Positions 17,852-27,647 of a stretch of DNA of 64,000 nt are shown here, piece by piece (the stretch's first letter is position 1; every line of letters starts with the position of its first letter). Under the pieces are notes generated by a model, which was not told the origin of the DNA, ran no database searches, and saw only the letters and a list, made by a program, of their open reading frames with translations. This DNA is from Paraburkholderia atlantica (GTDB lineage: Bacteria; Pseudomonadota; Gammaproteobacteria; Burkholderiales; Burkholderiaceae). The DNA lies in contig NZ_WHNQ01000002.1 in assembly GCF_009362785.1 (NCBI RefSeq), positions 62,001 to 126,000 of the forward strand, given 5' to 3'. The position numbers and the translations under genes were made by a program.

Positions 17852-18386
17852 CCCGTTCTCCGCTCCCGTCGTCACTCAAGCCGCGCCCTCGCGCGCACGG
17901 CCCCCTGAAAACCCCGAAAACTACCACCAATTATTGCCCGCTCCAAAAAAAACCCGGAGCTGTCGCACAAACGGTACAGGCTCTGGCCGCACCCTTGCAA
18001 AATGGCCGCAATTTTAACGGGTTATCGGCGCGTGTCTACCGAAAAATACGCGGGCCGCGGTCGCGCCTGATCCGCGCTGGGCGCAGGTTGCGGGGATTTC
18101 GTCGCGTCGCTGTTATCCGGTTGTCAGGTCGGAGCCGGCTCGCACCTGGGCGGCGCGCCGCGCTCGCCCGCGCGGGTGCCGGACGGTGCATGCCGGCGCG
18201 GAGCCGCGTTGGTGCCACGGCGCACCTTTCATGCGCACCGGCTTCGCCACGACGGCTCGAATGCTCCTATCATGATCCATTGATGCGGATTGCGCGACGT
18301 CGTCGCGCGACGGCCGGCCAGCCGCTGCGCGCCTGCGATGGGCATATGACTTGCAACAGCATGCGTTTCCCAGAAGCTCTGGCACG
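17852..18386. other. Divergent intergenic region between potF and mntH
   Basis: 535 bases without a supported gene. It contains a poly-A run (17945-17952) and a short perfect palindrome, GCGCGACG/T/CGTCGCGC, at 18292-18308, about 80 bases before mntH. The palindrome does not match any MntR or Fur consensus that I know. A 131-codon frame at 17995 shows no family resemblance. Confidence 0.45.
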
Positions 18387-19688
18387 ATGAACACCAATCC
18401 TTTCGCGATGCGTCCCAACCGCCGCCGGCGTCTGCCGGGCGAGCCCACGCGTCCGGCGCACTGGTTCTCGTTCCTCGGCGCCGGCGCGCTGATCGCGGTC
18501 GGCTATATCGACCCCGGCAACTGGGCGACCGCGCTCGGCGCCGGCGCGGGCTACGGCTACGGCCTGCTCGGCATCGTGCTGCTGTCGAGCATGATGGGCA
18601 TGCTGATGCAATGGCTGTCGTCGCGCCTCGGCGTCGTGACCGGGCGCGATCTCGCGCAGCTGTGCCGCGAGCGCAATGGCCGGCGCGCGACGCTGTTCCT
18701 GTGGCTGACGAGCGAAGTCGCGATCATCGCCTGCGATGTCGCCGAGGTGGTCGGCAGCGCGGTCGCGCTGCAACTGCTGCTCGGCGTGTCGCTGACGGTC
18801 GGCGTGCTGATGTCGGCGGTCTGCACGTTCGCGCTGCTGGCACTCCAGCAGGCGGGCGGCCGCAGGCTGGAGGCGGTGATCGCCGCGCTGATCGGCTTCG
18901 TCGGCCTGTGCTTCGTCGTGCAGCTCGCGCTCGCGCGGCCCGACTGGCACGCGGCGCTCGCCGGCACCGCGCCGAGCATCGAGCTGATCAGAAACGCGGG
19001 CATGCTATGGCTCGCGGCGGGTATCGTCGGCGCGACGGTCATGCCGCACAACCTGTATCTGCATTCGGCGCTCGTCAAGCATCACGCGCCCGACAGCAGC
19101 GACGCGCAGATCAAGGCCGCGCTGCACGTCGTCAATCTCGATACCTTCGGCTCGCTTGCGTTCGCGTTCGTGATCAACGCGGCGCTGCTGATCGTCGCGG
19201 CCGCCGTGTTCTATTCCAGCGGCCATCGCGACGTCACCGATCTGGCCGATGCGCATCGGCTGATCGCGCCGCTGGTCGGCAACCGCTGGGCCGGCATCCT
19301 GTTCGCGGCGGCGCTGCTCGCGTGCGGACTCAGCGCAACCGTCACCGGCACGCTGGCCGGTCAGGCGGTGATGGAGGGCTTCCTGCGGCTGCGCTTGCCG
19401 CGCTGGAAACGCGCACTGCTCACGCGTGCGCTCGCGATCGGGCCGGCCCTGCTCGCGGTGGGCATGTTCGGCCAGCACGGCTCGAATCAACTGCTGGTCG
19501 CGAGCCAGGTCGTGCTGAGCCTGCAATTGCCGCTCGCGGTCGTGCCGCTGATCCGCTGTGCGTCCGATCCGACGCTGATGCGCGGCTGGCGCGTGCACGG
19601 CGTGCCACTGGTGCTGGCTTGGCTGTCGGCGTGGTTCATCATTGCGCTCAACGGCGCGTTGTTGTGGCAACTGGCGACTGGGGCATGA
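18387..19688 (+). CDS. mntH: Nramp-family divalent metal (Mn2+) transporter
   Basis: 433 residues, about 11 membrane segments, proton-coupled import of Mn2+ (and Fe2+). TM1 carries the metal-binding DPGN (GYIDPGNWAT) and TM6 carries MPHNLYLHSAL, the two Nramp hallmark motifs. I start at MNTNPFAM (18387); an in-frame start 36 bases upstream is possible. The ribosome-binding site is weak. It is a single-gene unit transcribed away from potF. Confidence 0.93.
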   Translation: MNTNPFAMRPNRRRRLPGEPTRPAHWFSFLGAGALIAVGYIDPGNWATALGAGAGYGYGLLGIVLLSSMMGMLMQWLSSRLGVVTGRDLAQLCRERNGRRATLFLWLTSEVAIIACDVAEVVGSAVALQLLLGVSLTVGVLMSAVCTFALLALQQAGGRRLEAVIAALIGFVGLCFVVQLALARPDWHAALAGTAPSIELIRNAGMLWLAAGIVGATVMPHNLYLHSALVKHHAPDSSDAQIKAALHVVNLDTFGSLAFAFVINAALLIVAAAVFYSSGHRDVTDLADAHRLIAPLVGNRWAGILFAAALLACGLSATVTGTLAGQAVMEGFLRLRLPRWKRALLTRALAIGPALLAVGMFGQHGSNQLLVASQVVLSLQLPLAVVPLIRCASDPTLMRGWRVHGVPLVLAWLSAWFIIALNGALLWQLATGA

Positions 19689-19808
19689 CGACAGCCGGAC
19701 GTCCGCGCGGTTATGTGAACTTCGCATCGCGCTGAGCGCCGCGTGCAAGGCACGCGCCGCGCATCGGTTAACATAGCGGGACTTTGCCTCCCCGCCCCAA
19801 GGTTTCCG

Positions 19809-20012
19809 ATGACTTCCAATCTCCACGATCTTCCCGACAGCCCGTGCATCGGCGTCTGCTCCACGCTCTTCGACGAGGTCTGCAAAGGCTGCGGCCGCAC
19901 CGCGGCCGAGGTGTCGAACTGGGTGTTCCTCAGCGACGAGGAAAAGCGCGCGATCTGGACCCGGATCGAACGGGAAGGCACTGCGATGCGGTTTCAGAAC
20001 GACAAGGTGTGA
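19809..20012 (+). CDS. DUF1289 small Cys-rich protein
   Basis: 67 residues. It matches DUF1289: PCIGVC, then CKGCGRT, giving four Cys that could hold a metal, followed by the conserved helical stretch WVFLSDEEKRAIWTRI. Function of the family is not established. A strong inverted-repeat terminator follows 42 bases downstream. Confidence 0.88.
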   Translation: MTSNLHDLPDSPCIGVCSTLFDEVCKGCGRTAAEVSNWVFLSDEEKRAIWTRIEREGTAMRFQNDKV

Positions 20013-20053
20013 GCCGGTTGTCTGCACGCATCGCAGTTCGAGGTTGCATGCCA

Positions 20054-20091
20054 CCATAAAAAATGCCGGGATGTCCCGGCATTTTTTATGG
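20054..20091. terminator. Bidirectional terminator, 18-bp perfect arms
   Basis: CCATAAAAAATGCCGGGA, a TG loop, and its exact complement. The A-run before and T-run after the GC stem allow termination in both directions. Confidence 0.92.
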
Positions 20092-20232
20092 TTTGCGTTT
20101 TCCTCCACGCGCGTTGGCAGCGCATGTCGCCCCTGTCGCCCGGCATCTGGAAAGCGAGCCGGCCCGCGAGCCATAATCGCTCCAGATACGAATGCATCCA
20201 GACCCGAAAACGCTTCGGAACACTTCGGCTCC

Positions 20233-21009
20233 ATGACCACCACCAGGGACTTCGTTCAGTGCCTCGCGGAATGGCGCCGAATGGCCCACGTGTTCAATCC
20301 GTGGTCCGATACCGATGAACGCGATCAGCCCGGCATCAACGCGCCACTGATTCGCCAGCAACAGCTTGCCGCCTACCTGCAAGCCCGCCAGACGAGCGTC
20401 AAGGTGATCCTGATTGCGGAGGCGCTGAGCTGCCGTGGCGGGCGTTTCACGGGCATCGCGATGACCTCCGAGCGGATTCTGCTTGGCAACGATACGAAGC
20501 TCAACAGCTTCGCCAAGGGAACGGACCGCGGCCCGGTACCGGACTATATGCCGGGTTCGGCAACCCGCACCAGTTGCCGCGATACGCTGCCTCGGATGAC
20601 GGACCGCGAATACGGTGTCTACGAGAGAACCGCCTCGGTCGTCTGGCAGACGATGCTTTCCAATGGCTTCGGTCCAACCGAGTTTGCGCTATGGAATGCG
20701 TTCCCGTTTCATCCGTTCGCGGACGAAGACACCGAGAGCAACCGCCGCCCATCGAATTCAGAGCTACGCGCGACAGTCGAGATTCTGACTGACTTCATCA
20801 GCCTGTTCCCTCGCAACGTGCGCTTCGTTGCGCTTGGGCGTGAGGCGGAAAGCGCGTTGCTCGGTCATCCGATGCGTCCTCTGCACGAACTCGTGAGGCA
20901 CCCTACGGCTAGAGCGGCGAACCCTGCAAATAGCGCGCTTCGAGCGAAGAATCGCCCCATGGGTAAGCTGGATGAAGTCATTCGACGGCTCGCGCTGGGC
21001 CGGTATTAG
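20233..21009 (+). CDS. Uracil-DNA glycosylase superfamily protein
   Basis: 258 residues from the preferred ATG. ILIAEALSCRGGRFTGIAMTSER resembles the first motif of family-4/5-type uracil-DNA glycosylase relatives (usual form GEAPGxxGxRFTGxPFTSE). WNAFPFHPF corresponds to the second conserved block and VRHPTARAANPA to the C-terminal HP motif. The usual GEAPG is changed to AEALS, so catalysis is uncertain. The frame also extends upstream to 20044 through the terminator, which makes that start unlikely. It could be a divergent base-excision enzyme or a non-catalytic relative. Confidence 0.72.
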   Translation: MTTTRDFVQCLAEWRRMAHVFNPWSDTDERDQPGINAPLIRQQQLAAYLQARQTSVKVILIAEALSCRGGRFTGIAMTSERILLGNDTKLNSFAKGTDRGPVPDYMPGSATRTSCRDTLPRMTDREYGVYERTASVVWQTMLSNGFGPTEFALWNAFPFHPFADEDTESNRRPSNSELRATVEILTDFISLFPRNVRFVALGREAESALLGHPMRPLHELVRHPTARAANPANSALRAKNRPMGKLDEVIRRLALGRY

Positions 21010-21044
21010 TCCAGCGCCTGGGCTACCAGTAGCCACCAAAGCAA

Positions 21045-21081
21045 AAAGGCCCACGCCGGCAGACTGCCGGCATGGGCCTTT
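21045..21081. terminator. Shared terminator between convergent genes
   Basis: AAAGGCCCA-C-GCCGGC pairs with GCCGGC-A-TGGGCCTTT around a 5-base loop. It has A and T flanks, serving both the gene ending at 21009 and ybiT. Confidence 0.88.
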
Positions 21082-21111
21082 GGGGATCGCTGAAAACCAG
21101 CGACCCGGCGC

Positions 21112-22704
21112 TTATTGAACGCCCTGACTCGTCAGGAAGTCCTCATAGTTGCCGCCGAAGTCGTTCAGCGTGCCGTCCGTGCGCACTTCGATGATCCGGT
21201 TCGCCAACCCGCTGACGAATTCACGGTCGTGCGACACGAAAATCAGCGTGCCTTCAAACTTGTCCAGCGCGATCTGCAGCGATTCGATCGACTCCATGTC
21301 CATGTGGTTGGTCGGCTCGTCCATCAGCAGCACGTTGTGGCGGCCGAGCATCAGCTTGCCCCAGATCATGCGGCCCTTCTCGCCGCCCGACAGCACCTTG
21401 ACCGACTTGCGGATGTCGTCCGCATTGAACAGCAGGCGGCCGAGGGTGCCGCGCACCATCTGCTCGTCGTCGCCTTCCTTGCGGTACTGGTCGATCCAGT
21501 CCATCAGCGTGACGTCGTTCGGAAACTCTTCGTACGTGTCCTGCGGCATGTAGCCGACGTTCGCGTTTTCCGCCCACTTCACCGTGCCGTGATCGAGCTG
21601 CAGATTGCCGAGCAGCGAGCGCAGCAGCGTGGTCTTGCCCGCGCCGTTCTCCCCGATGATCGCGATACGCTCGCCCGGCTGCACGCTGATGCTGAAGTTA
21701 TTGAAGATCGAGCGCTCGTACTTCTTCGAAATGCTGTCGGCGACCACCGCGATGTTGTGCAGCTTCTTCTCGAACTCGAAGCGGATGAACGGGTTCTGCC
21801 GCGACGACGGCTTGAATTCCTCGATCTTGATCTTGTCGATCATCTTCAGACGGCTGGTCGCCTGGCGTGCCTTCGACTTATTCGCCGAGAAGCGGCGCAC
21901 GAAGTCCTGCAGATCGGCCACGCGCTCCTTCGCCTTCGCGTTGGCAGCCTGCTGACGCTCGCGCGCCTGGGTGCTGGCGAGCATGTAGTCGTCGTAGTTG
22001 CCCGGATAGACCTTCAGCGTGCCGTAGTCCATGTCGGCCATGTGCGTGCAGACCTGGTTCAGGAAGTGCCGGTCGTGCGAGATGATGATCATCGTCGAGT
22101 TGTACTGGTTCAGAATATCTTCCAGCCAACGGATCGAGTTGATGTCCAGGTTGTTGGTCGGCTCATCGAGCAGCAGCACGTCCGGCTTCGAGAACAGCGC
22201 CTGCGCGAGCAGCACGCGCAGCTTCCAGCCCGGTGCGACGTTGCTCATCGGGCCGTTGTGGTCTTCGATCGCGATGCCGATACCGAGCAGCAGTTCGCCC
22301 GCGCGCGCTTCGGCCGTGTAGCCGTCGTACTCGGCGAACTTCGCTTCGAGTTCGGCCGCGTGCATGTAGTCGTCGTCGGTCGCGTCGGGGTTCGCGTAGA
22401 TCGCGTCGCGCTCGGTCATCGCGGCCCACATTTCGGTGTGGCCCATCATCACGACGTCCAGCACGCGCACGTCTTCGTATGCGAACTGGTCCTGGCGCAG
22501 CTTGCCCAGACGCACGTTCGGCTCGAGCATCACGTTGCCCGAGCTCGGCTCCAGATCCGAACCGAGAATCTTCATGAAGGTGGATTTACCGCAGCCGTTC
22601 GCACCGATCAGGCCATAGCGGTTCCCTTCCCCGAATTTGACCGAAATGTTCTCGAAGAGGGGCTTCGGCCCGAATTGCATGGTGATATTGGCAGTAGACA
22701 GCAC
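21112..22704 (-). CDS. ybiT: ABC-F family ATPase, YbiT-type
   Basis: 530 residues with two ATPase domains and no membrane segment, so a ribosome-associated ABC-F protein and not a transporter. Domain 1 has GANGCGKST, the YbiT-specific [18 protein letters not shown] and [12 protein letters not shown]; domain 2 has [20 protein letters not shown] and [12 protein letters not shown] charged linker (about residues 240-310) joins them. GTG at 22704 has AAGGGA 6 bases upstream and gives [13 protein letters not shown], the normal N-terminus; the frame 39 bases further up is not needed. Confidence 0.95.
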   Translation of the reverse strand: MLSTANITMQFGPKPLFENISVKFGEGNRYGLIGANGCGKSTFMKILGSDLEPSSGNVMLEPNVRLGKLRQDQFAYEDVRVLDVVMMGHTEMWAAMTERDAIYANPDATDDDYMHAAELEAKFAEYDGYTAEARAGELLLGIGIAIEDHNGPMSNVAPGWKLRVLLAQALFSKPDVLLLDEPTNNLDINSIRWLEDILNQYNSTMIIISHDRHFLNQVCTHMADMDYGTLKVYPGNYDDYMLASTQARERQQAANAKAKERVADLQDFVRRFSANKSKARQATSRLKMIDKIKIEEFKPSSRQNPFIRFEFEKKLHNIAVVADSISKKYERSIFNNFSISVQPGERIAIIGENGAGKTTLLRSLLGNLQLDHGTVKWAENANVGYMPQDTYEEFPNDVTLMDWIDQYRKEGDDEQMVRGTLGRLLFNADDIRKSVKVLSGGEKGRMIWGKLMLGRHNVLLMDEPTNHMDMESIESLQIALDKFEGTLIFVSHDREFVSGLANRIIEVRTDGTLNDFGGNYEDFLTSQGVQ

Positions 22705-22797
22705 GGCGCGTCCCTTTGAATGTGATATCGGCGAAAAACCCAATATTTTAGCAGGTTTAGAGATTTCAACCCGACAGTTCGCCCGCCGCGGCGCGCG

Positions 22798-23739
22798 TCA
22801 CCCGTTCGAGCCGTCGCGCGGCGTCTGCAGAATGTCGATGAAGGCCGAAAAATCCGCGTCGGCGAGGCCCATCGCGGCACCGAGTCGCAGCAATTGCTGG
22901 ACCGTCGATGCGACCGGCATCGGCGTTCCGGTCTCGTAGGCGGTCGCCGCGACGGTATCGACGTCCTTCTGGAACGTGCGCAACGCGCCGATCGGCGCGA
23001 GGTCGCTTTGCGTCATCCGCGGCACGAAGGTCCGCAGCAGCACCGAATCGGCCCAGCCGCCGGCGAGCGCCTCGGGCAGCTTCGCGGCGTCGATGCCGCT
23101 GCGCTGCGCGAGGCTCACCGCCTCCGCGATCGCGGCGACGGTCGCGGTGACGATCGCCTGATTGCACAGCTTCGCGGTTTGCCCGGCGCCAATTTCGCCC
23201 ATGTGCGTGACGCGGGCGGCATATGCATCGAGCAAGGGGCGCACCGCGGCGAGATCGCTGGCCGCGCCGCCGGCCATGATCGCGAGCGTGCCCGCCGTGG
23301 CGCCGGCGACGCCGCCCGACACCGGCGCGTCGATCCAGCCGATCGAAGCGCCGTCCCCACAAGCTCCCGTGCCGGCCGCGCCGCCCTGCCCGGCGAAATC
23401 CGCCACCCGTCGCGCCAGCGCGCGCGTGGCGGCGGGCGGAATGCTCGAATGATCGACGATCCAGCGCACGCGGCGCGGCGTCGAAGGATCGCCATCGAGC
23501 AGCCCCGCCGCGCCGAACACGGTCTGTTCGACCGCCGCCGCGTCCGCGACGCACAGCAGCACCGCGTCGCAGCGCGCGGCCAGCTCACGCGGCGTATCGA
23601 CGACGTGCGCGCCCTCGGCCCGCAACGCCTCGGCCTTCGCTCGCGTGCGGTTCCACACATGCACGGTATGACCCGCGCGCAGCAGGTGCCGGATCATCGG
23701 CGCGCCCATCAGACCGGGGCCGCAAAAACCAGTTTCCAC
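22798..23739 (-). CDS. NAD(P)-dependent oxidoreductase, 3-hydroxyisobutyrate dehydrogenase family
   Basis: 313 residues. The N-terminus TGFCGPGLMGAPMIRHLLRAGH is the dinucleotide fold of the beta-hydroxyacid dehydrogenase family. WIDAPVSGGVAGATAGTLAIMAGG is the substrate-loop motif, and KLCNQAIVTATVAAIAEA carries the catalytic Lys. Members oxidise 3-hydroxyisobutyrate, tartronate semialdehyde or related acids, and the specific substrate is not clear. It is divergent from dodecin. Glyoxylate made by the purine cluster nearby could be a link through tartronate semialdehyde, but this is only a guess. Confidence 0.9.
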   Translation of the reverse strand: METGFCGPGLMGAPMIRHLLRAGHTVHVWNRTRAKAEALRAEGAHVVDTPRELAARCDAVLLCVADAAAVEQTVFGAAGLLDGDPSTPRRVRWIVDHSSIPPAATRALARRVADFAGQGGAAGTGACGDGASIGWIDAPVSGGVAGATAGTLAIMAGGAASDLAAVRPLLDAYAARVTHMGEIGAGQTAKLCNQAIVTATVAAIAEAVSLAQRSGIDAAKLPEALAGGWADSVLLRTFVPRMTQSDLAPIGALRTFQKDVDTVAATAYETGTPMPVASTVQQLLRLGAAMGLADADFSAFIDILQTPRDGSNG

Positions 23740-24005
23740 GTTCGAACCTCGTTGGCTATCAGATTGAATGGATTATGTTGCGTACACATGATAACGACCA
23801 TGCGATGCGCCGAAGTCACGCGCTATCGGGCACGCGACGTGCGGCATCCATGGTTCGGGCGGCGACGTTTGATCCGCCGCGCAGACGGTGACGCTCACGA
23901 CCACGCATATGTCCGACGGACTGCGCGAACCGTTGCCTATACTTTTTCCATGCGCGTTTCCGAGCAGCGTTTCACTGACCAGCGGCGCACACCAAGGAGG
24001 AATTC

Positions 24006-24215
24006 ATGTCAGAACATGTTTACAAGAAGATCGAACTGACCGGTTCGTCGAAGAAATCGATCGACGACGCGATCACCACCGCGATTGCCAAAGCGTCGGA
24101 AACGCTGCGCAATCTGCACTGGTTCGAGGTCACGGAAACGCGCGGCCAGATCGAGAACGGCAAGGTCGCGTACTGGCAGGTGACGCTGAAGGTCGGCCTG
24201 CGCATCGAGGACTGA
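24006..24215 (+). CDS. Dodecin (flavin-binding dodecamer subunit)
   Basis: 69 residues, full-length match to dodecin: [22 protein letters not shown], then [18 protein letters not shown] and [14 protein letters not shown]. Trp and the surrounding residues stack on bound flavin in this family, which buffers FMN/FAD. A very good ribosome-binding site (AAGGAGG) lies 5 bases before the ATG. Confidence 0.96.
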   Translation: MSEHVYKKIELTGSSKKSIDDAITTAIAKASETLRNLHWFEVTETRGQIENGKVAYWQVTLKVGLRIED

Positions 24216-24267
24216 GCAGCGACCGCACGACACGCTTGCGCGCTGCCACGTGCAGGCCGCAAATAGA

Positions 24268-24304
24268 AAAGCTGCGTCCAGCCCACGCTGGACGCAGCTT
24301 TTTT
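24268..24304. terminator. Terminator between dodecin and the BMP gene
   Basis: AAAGCTGCGTCCAGC, a CCAC loop and the exact complement, followed by T residues. The A/T flanks make it usable by both convergent genes. Confidence 0.92.
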
Positions 24305-24323
24305 CAACAGAGGAACGCCCGAT

Positions 24324-25418
24324 TTACTTCGGCAACGACCCGTCGACACCCTCGACGTACCAGTTCAGGCGCTGCAACTCCGGATCGGTCAAGGTCTTGC
24401 CTTCCGGCACCTTCACCGTGCCCGACTGATCCTTGATCGGGCCCGTGAACACGTCGCGCTTGCCGGTCGCGAGTTCTTCGCGCCTGGCGGCGACCTGCTT
24501 CTGCCCATCGGCCGGAATCGCCGACGTGTTCAGGTTCTCGAGGTTGACGGCCTTCTGCGGAATACCCCACCACACCGGCTCGTTCTTCCACTTGCCGTCG
24601 AGCACCTGCTGGATCACCGCGCTGTAGTACACGCCCCAGTGAGCGACCACCGAGCCGAGATGCGCGTCAGGACCGAACTTCTTCATGTCCGAATCCCAGC
24701 CGAACGCGTGCACGTGCTTCTCCGAAGCTGTGGCGAGCGTCGCGCTCGAATCGGTGTTCTGCAGCAGCACGTCGGCGCCCTGGCCGATCAGGGTTTCGGC
24801 GGCCTGCTTTTCCTTGCCCGGATCGAACCAGCTGTTGATCCAGATCACCTTCGTATGCACCTTCGGATTCACCGAGCGCGCGCCGAGCGTGAACGCGTTG
24901 ATATTGCGCACCACTTCCGGAATCGGCACCGACGCGACGAAGCCGAGCGTGTTGCTCTTCGTCACATAGCCCGCGGCGACGCCTGCCAGATATGCGCCCT
25001 GGTACATGCGCACGTCGTAGGTGCCGAAGTTCGGCGCCTTCTTGTAACCGGTCGCGTGCAGGAAGATGGTGTCCGGGAAGTCCTTCGCGACCTTCAGCTG
25101 GAAGTCCTGGAAGCCGAAGCTCGTGCCGAAGATGATCTTGTTGCCCTTGTTGGCGAGATCGCGGAACACGCGCTCGGAGTCGGCCGATTCCGGCACGTTC
25201 TCGACGCGCGTGATCTTGATCCTGTTGCCGAACTTCGCTTCGGCTTCACGCGAGCCCTGGTCGTGCGCGAAGGTCCAGCCGGCATCGCCCGGATTGCCCA
25301 GATAGACGAACGCGACGCCCGGCACGTCGGCGGCCTGCGCGGTTTGCGCGAGCGGTGCGGCGAGCGCGAGCGACGCCGCGCCCCACGCGAAAGCGGTCAG
25401 CAGATTTCTTCTCTTCAT
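24324..25418 (-). CDS. BMP-family (PnrA-like) nucleoside-binding protein of an ABC importer
   Basis: 364 residues. A signal peptide (MKRRNLLTAFAWGAASLALA to about residue 29) precedes VPGVAFVYLGNPGDAGWTFAHDQG, the standard start of the BMP/PnrA family that binds purine nucleosides or bases. IIFGTSFGFQD, HATGYK and YQGAYLAGVAAGYVTKS follow in family order. The two permeases and the double ATPase lie directly upstream on the same strand, so this is the last gene of a four-gene importer. The purine catabolic genes next door support a purine ligand. Confidence 0.93.
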   Translation of the reverse strand: MKRRNLLTAFAWGAASLALAAPLAQTAQAADVPGVAFVYLGNPGDAGWTFAHDQGSREAEAKFGNRIKITRVENVPESADSERVFRDLANKGNKIIFGTSFGFQDFQLKVAKDFPDTIFLHATGYKKAPNFGTYDVRMYQGAYLAGVAAGYVTKSNTLGFVASVPIPEVVRNINAFTLGARSVNPKVHTKVIWINSWFDPGKEKQAAETLIGQGADVLLQNTDSSATLATASEKHVHAFGWDSDMKKFGPDAHLGSVVAHWGVYYSAVIQQVLDGKWKNEPVWWGIPQKAVNLENLNTSAIPADGQKQVAARREELATGKRDVFTGPIKDQSGTVKVPEGKTLTDPELQRLNWYVEGVDGSLPK

Positions 25419-25478
25419 GTTTTCCCCTGTCGTGATGAGCGAATAGTAGTGAGCGGATCGAAAAAACCTGTGTCGCCG

Positions 25479-26408
25479 TCAGCCCGCCGAAAAAAACGGC
25501 TTGCCGAGCGACGCGGGCGCATTCAGGCGAATCGTGTTCGGATTGCGCGAGATCAGCGCCAGCACGACGATCGTCGCGACATACGGCAGCATCGCGAGGA
25601 ACTGCGTCGGCACCGGCACGCCGATCGCCTGCGCGTAGAACTGCAGCCCCGTCACCGCGCCGAACAGCAGCGAACCGATCAGCAGACGCCCGGGGCGCCA
25701 CGTCGCGAACACGACGAGCGCCAACGCGATCCACCCGCGGCCCGACGTCAGGTTCTCCTGCCACAGGTGCAGATTGACGATCGAATAGTAGCCGCCCGCG
25801 AGCCCCGCCATGCCGCCGCCGAACGCGACCGCCCCATAGCGCACGCCGACCACCGGAAAGCCGACCGAGTGCGCGACCTGCGGCGATTCGCCGACCGAGC
25901 GCAGCACGAGCCCCGCGCGCGTGCGATACAGGAACCAGCCGATCGCGGCGAACATCAGGAACGCGAGGTAATCGAGCGGCGTGAGGGTGAAGAGCGCGGG
26001 GCCGAGCACCGGGATTTTCGACAGGCCGGGGATCGTCCATGTATCGATCGTCGCGCGCACCGCGGCCGATGTGTACGGCTTGCCGACGTACGCGGACAGA
26101 CCGATGCCGAAGATCGTCAGCGACAGGCCGGTCGCGACCTGGTTGGCGAGCATCGTCAGCGTCAGGAACCCGAACAGCAGCGACATCGCGAGACCGGCGC
26201 CGATCGCGGCGAGCACGCCGAGCCACGGGCTGCCGCTAATCGAAGTGACCGCGTAGCCGCTGACGGCGCCCATCAGCATCATCCCTTCCACGCCAAGGTT
26301 GAGCACGCCCGATTTTTCGGCGACGAGTTCACCGGCGCCCGCGAACATCAGCGGGATCGACGCGGTGATCGCGCTCGACGTGAGCGCGCTGGCTTGCTGG
26401 ATATCCAT
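25479..26408 (-). CDS. Nucleoside/purine ABC transporter permease (second)
   Basis: 309 residues, about eight to nine membrane segments, BPD_transp_2 type (YufQ/NupC-like). Typical phrases are [27 protein letters not shown] near residue 25 and [26 protein letters not shown] later. It follows the larger permease by 39 bases and precedes the binding-protein gene by 60 bases. It forms the channel with that permease. Confidence 0.93.
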   Translation of the reverse strand: MDIQQASALTSSAITASIPLMFAGAGELVAEKSGVLNLGVEGMMLMGAVSGYAVTSISGSPWLGVLAAIGAGLAMSLLFGFLTLTMLANQVATGLSLTIFGIGLSAYVGKPYTSAAVRATIDTWTIPGLSKIPVLGPALFTLTPLDYLAFLMFAAIGWFLYRTRAGLVLRSVGESPQVAHSVGFPVVGVRYGAVAFGGGMAGLAGGYYSIVNLHLWQENLTSGRGWIALALVVFATWRPGRLLIGSLLFGAVTGLQFYAQAIGVPVPTQFLAMLPYVATIVVLALISRNPNTIRLNAPASLGKPFFSAG

Positions 26409-26447
26409 ATCGAGTCTGAAAGCGGATTAGCGAGCTGATTGGCAAAC

Positions 26448-27554
26448 TTAATGACCCACCGCCACGGCCGAGCGGCGCCGCACACGGTAGTTCACGAACA
26501 GGTCGGCGCCGAGCAGGCAGAACAGCAGCAACCCCTGAAATACGCCCGACAACGCCTGCGGCAATTGCATCGAGGTCTGCACCGCTTCGCCGCCGAGATA
26601 CAGCAGCGCCATCAGCAGACTGGCGAGCACGATGCCGAGCGGATGCAAGCGGCCGACGAACACGACGATGATCGCGGTGAAGCCGTACCCCGGCGACCAC
26701 GTCGCCTGCAACTGGCCGATCGGACCGGCGATCTCGCCCATGCCGGCGAGACCCGCGAGGCCGCCGCTGATGAGCAGCGAGGTCCAGATCGTTTTCTTGT
26801 CGGAGAAGCCGGCGTAGCGCGCGGCGAGCGGCGCGAGTCCGCCGACGTTCATCCGGTAGCCCGCGAAGCTCTTGCGCATGAACAGCCAGACCAGCGGAAT
26901 CGCGATCAGCGTGAGGAACACGGACGCGTTCAGGCGCGTGCCACGCAGAAATTTCCAGCGCCAGTCGCCGTACAGCGTCGGAAACAGCGCGTCGCCGCTG
27001 AACATCTCCGACAGCGGGAAGTTCATGCCCTGCGGATCGCGCCATGGACCACTCACCAGGTAGATCAGCAGTTGCGTCGCGACGTACGTGAGCATCAGGC
27101 TCACGAGAATCTCGTTGGTATTGAAACGGCTCTTCAGGAAGGCGGGAATCGCGGCCCATGCCATGCCACCGAGGATGCCCGCGAGCATCATCGTCGGCAG
27201 GATCCACCAGCCGCTCGCCTGATCGAAATAGATCGCGACGCCGCTCGCCGCAATGCCGCCGAGCAGCATCTGCCCCTCGGCGCCGATGTTCCACACGTTC
27301 GCGCGATAACCGATCGCGAGACCAAGGCCGATCAGGCACAACGGCGACGCCTTCAGCAACAGCTCCGACCAGCCGTTGATGCTCGACAGCGGCTCGATGA
27401 AGAACGCGTGCATCGCCTGCAACGGGTCGCGGCCGACGAGGCCGAAAATCAGAAAGCCGATCGCCAGCGTCAGCACTGCGGCGATCAGCGGCACGGCGAG
27501 CTGCATCGTGCGCGAGGGCGTCGTGCGGGCTTCGAGTCGATAGGGAAGCATCAT
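26448..27554 (-). CDS. Nucleoside/purine ABC transporter permease (first)
   Basis: About 368 residues, BPD_transp_2 family (YufP-like), with SPLCLIGLGLAIGYRANVWNIGAEGQMLLGG as the hallmark and GPIGQLQATWSPGYGFTAIIVVFVGRLHPLG in the C-terminal half. I start at the double ATG (MMLPYRLEA, 27554). An in-frame TTG at 27638, just 9 bases after the ATPase stop with a weak GAGG, could give a longer coupled form. It pairs with the downstream permease. Confidence 0.9.
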   Translation of the reverse strand: MMLPYRLEARTTPSRTMQLAVPLIAAVLTLAIGFLIFGLVGRDPLQAMHAFFIEPLSSINGWSELLLKASPLCLIGLGLAIGYRANVWNIGAEGQMLLGGIAASGVAIYFDQASGWWILPTMMLAGILGGMAWAAIPAFLKSRFNTNEILVSLMLTYVATQLLIYLVSGPWRDPQGMNFPLSEMFSGDALFPTLYGDWRWKFLRGTRLNASVFLTLIAIPLVWLFMRKSFAGYRMNVGGLAPLAARYAGFSDKKTIWTSLLISGGLAGLAGMGEIAGPIGQLQATWSPGYGFTAIIVVFVGRLHPLGIVLASLLMALLYLGGEAVQTSMQLPQALSGVFQGLLLFCLLGADLFVNYRVRRRSAVAVGH

Positions 27555-27647
27555 GGGTAGCGTGGGTTTGTTCGGGTTCTGTTCTTCAGGGTCCGCATTC
27601 GCGTGCGTGTTCAACGTTTTGGCGTGGCCAGCGGGCAACGCCTCGCG

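Noticed and set aside
15629..17908. 759-codon plus-strand frame
   Set aside because: It lies antisense to potG, potH and potF, is Arg/His/Asp-rich with no family resemblance, and is a shadow of GC-rich codon use.
18292..18308. MntR or Fur site before mntH
   Set aside because: The palindrome GCGCGACG/CGTCGCGC does not match either consensus and is GC-only.
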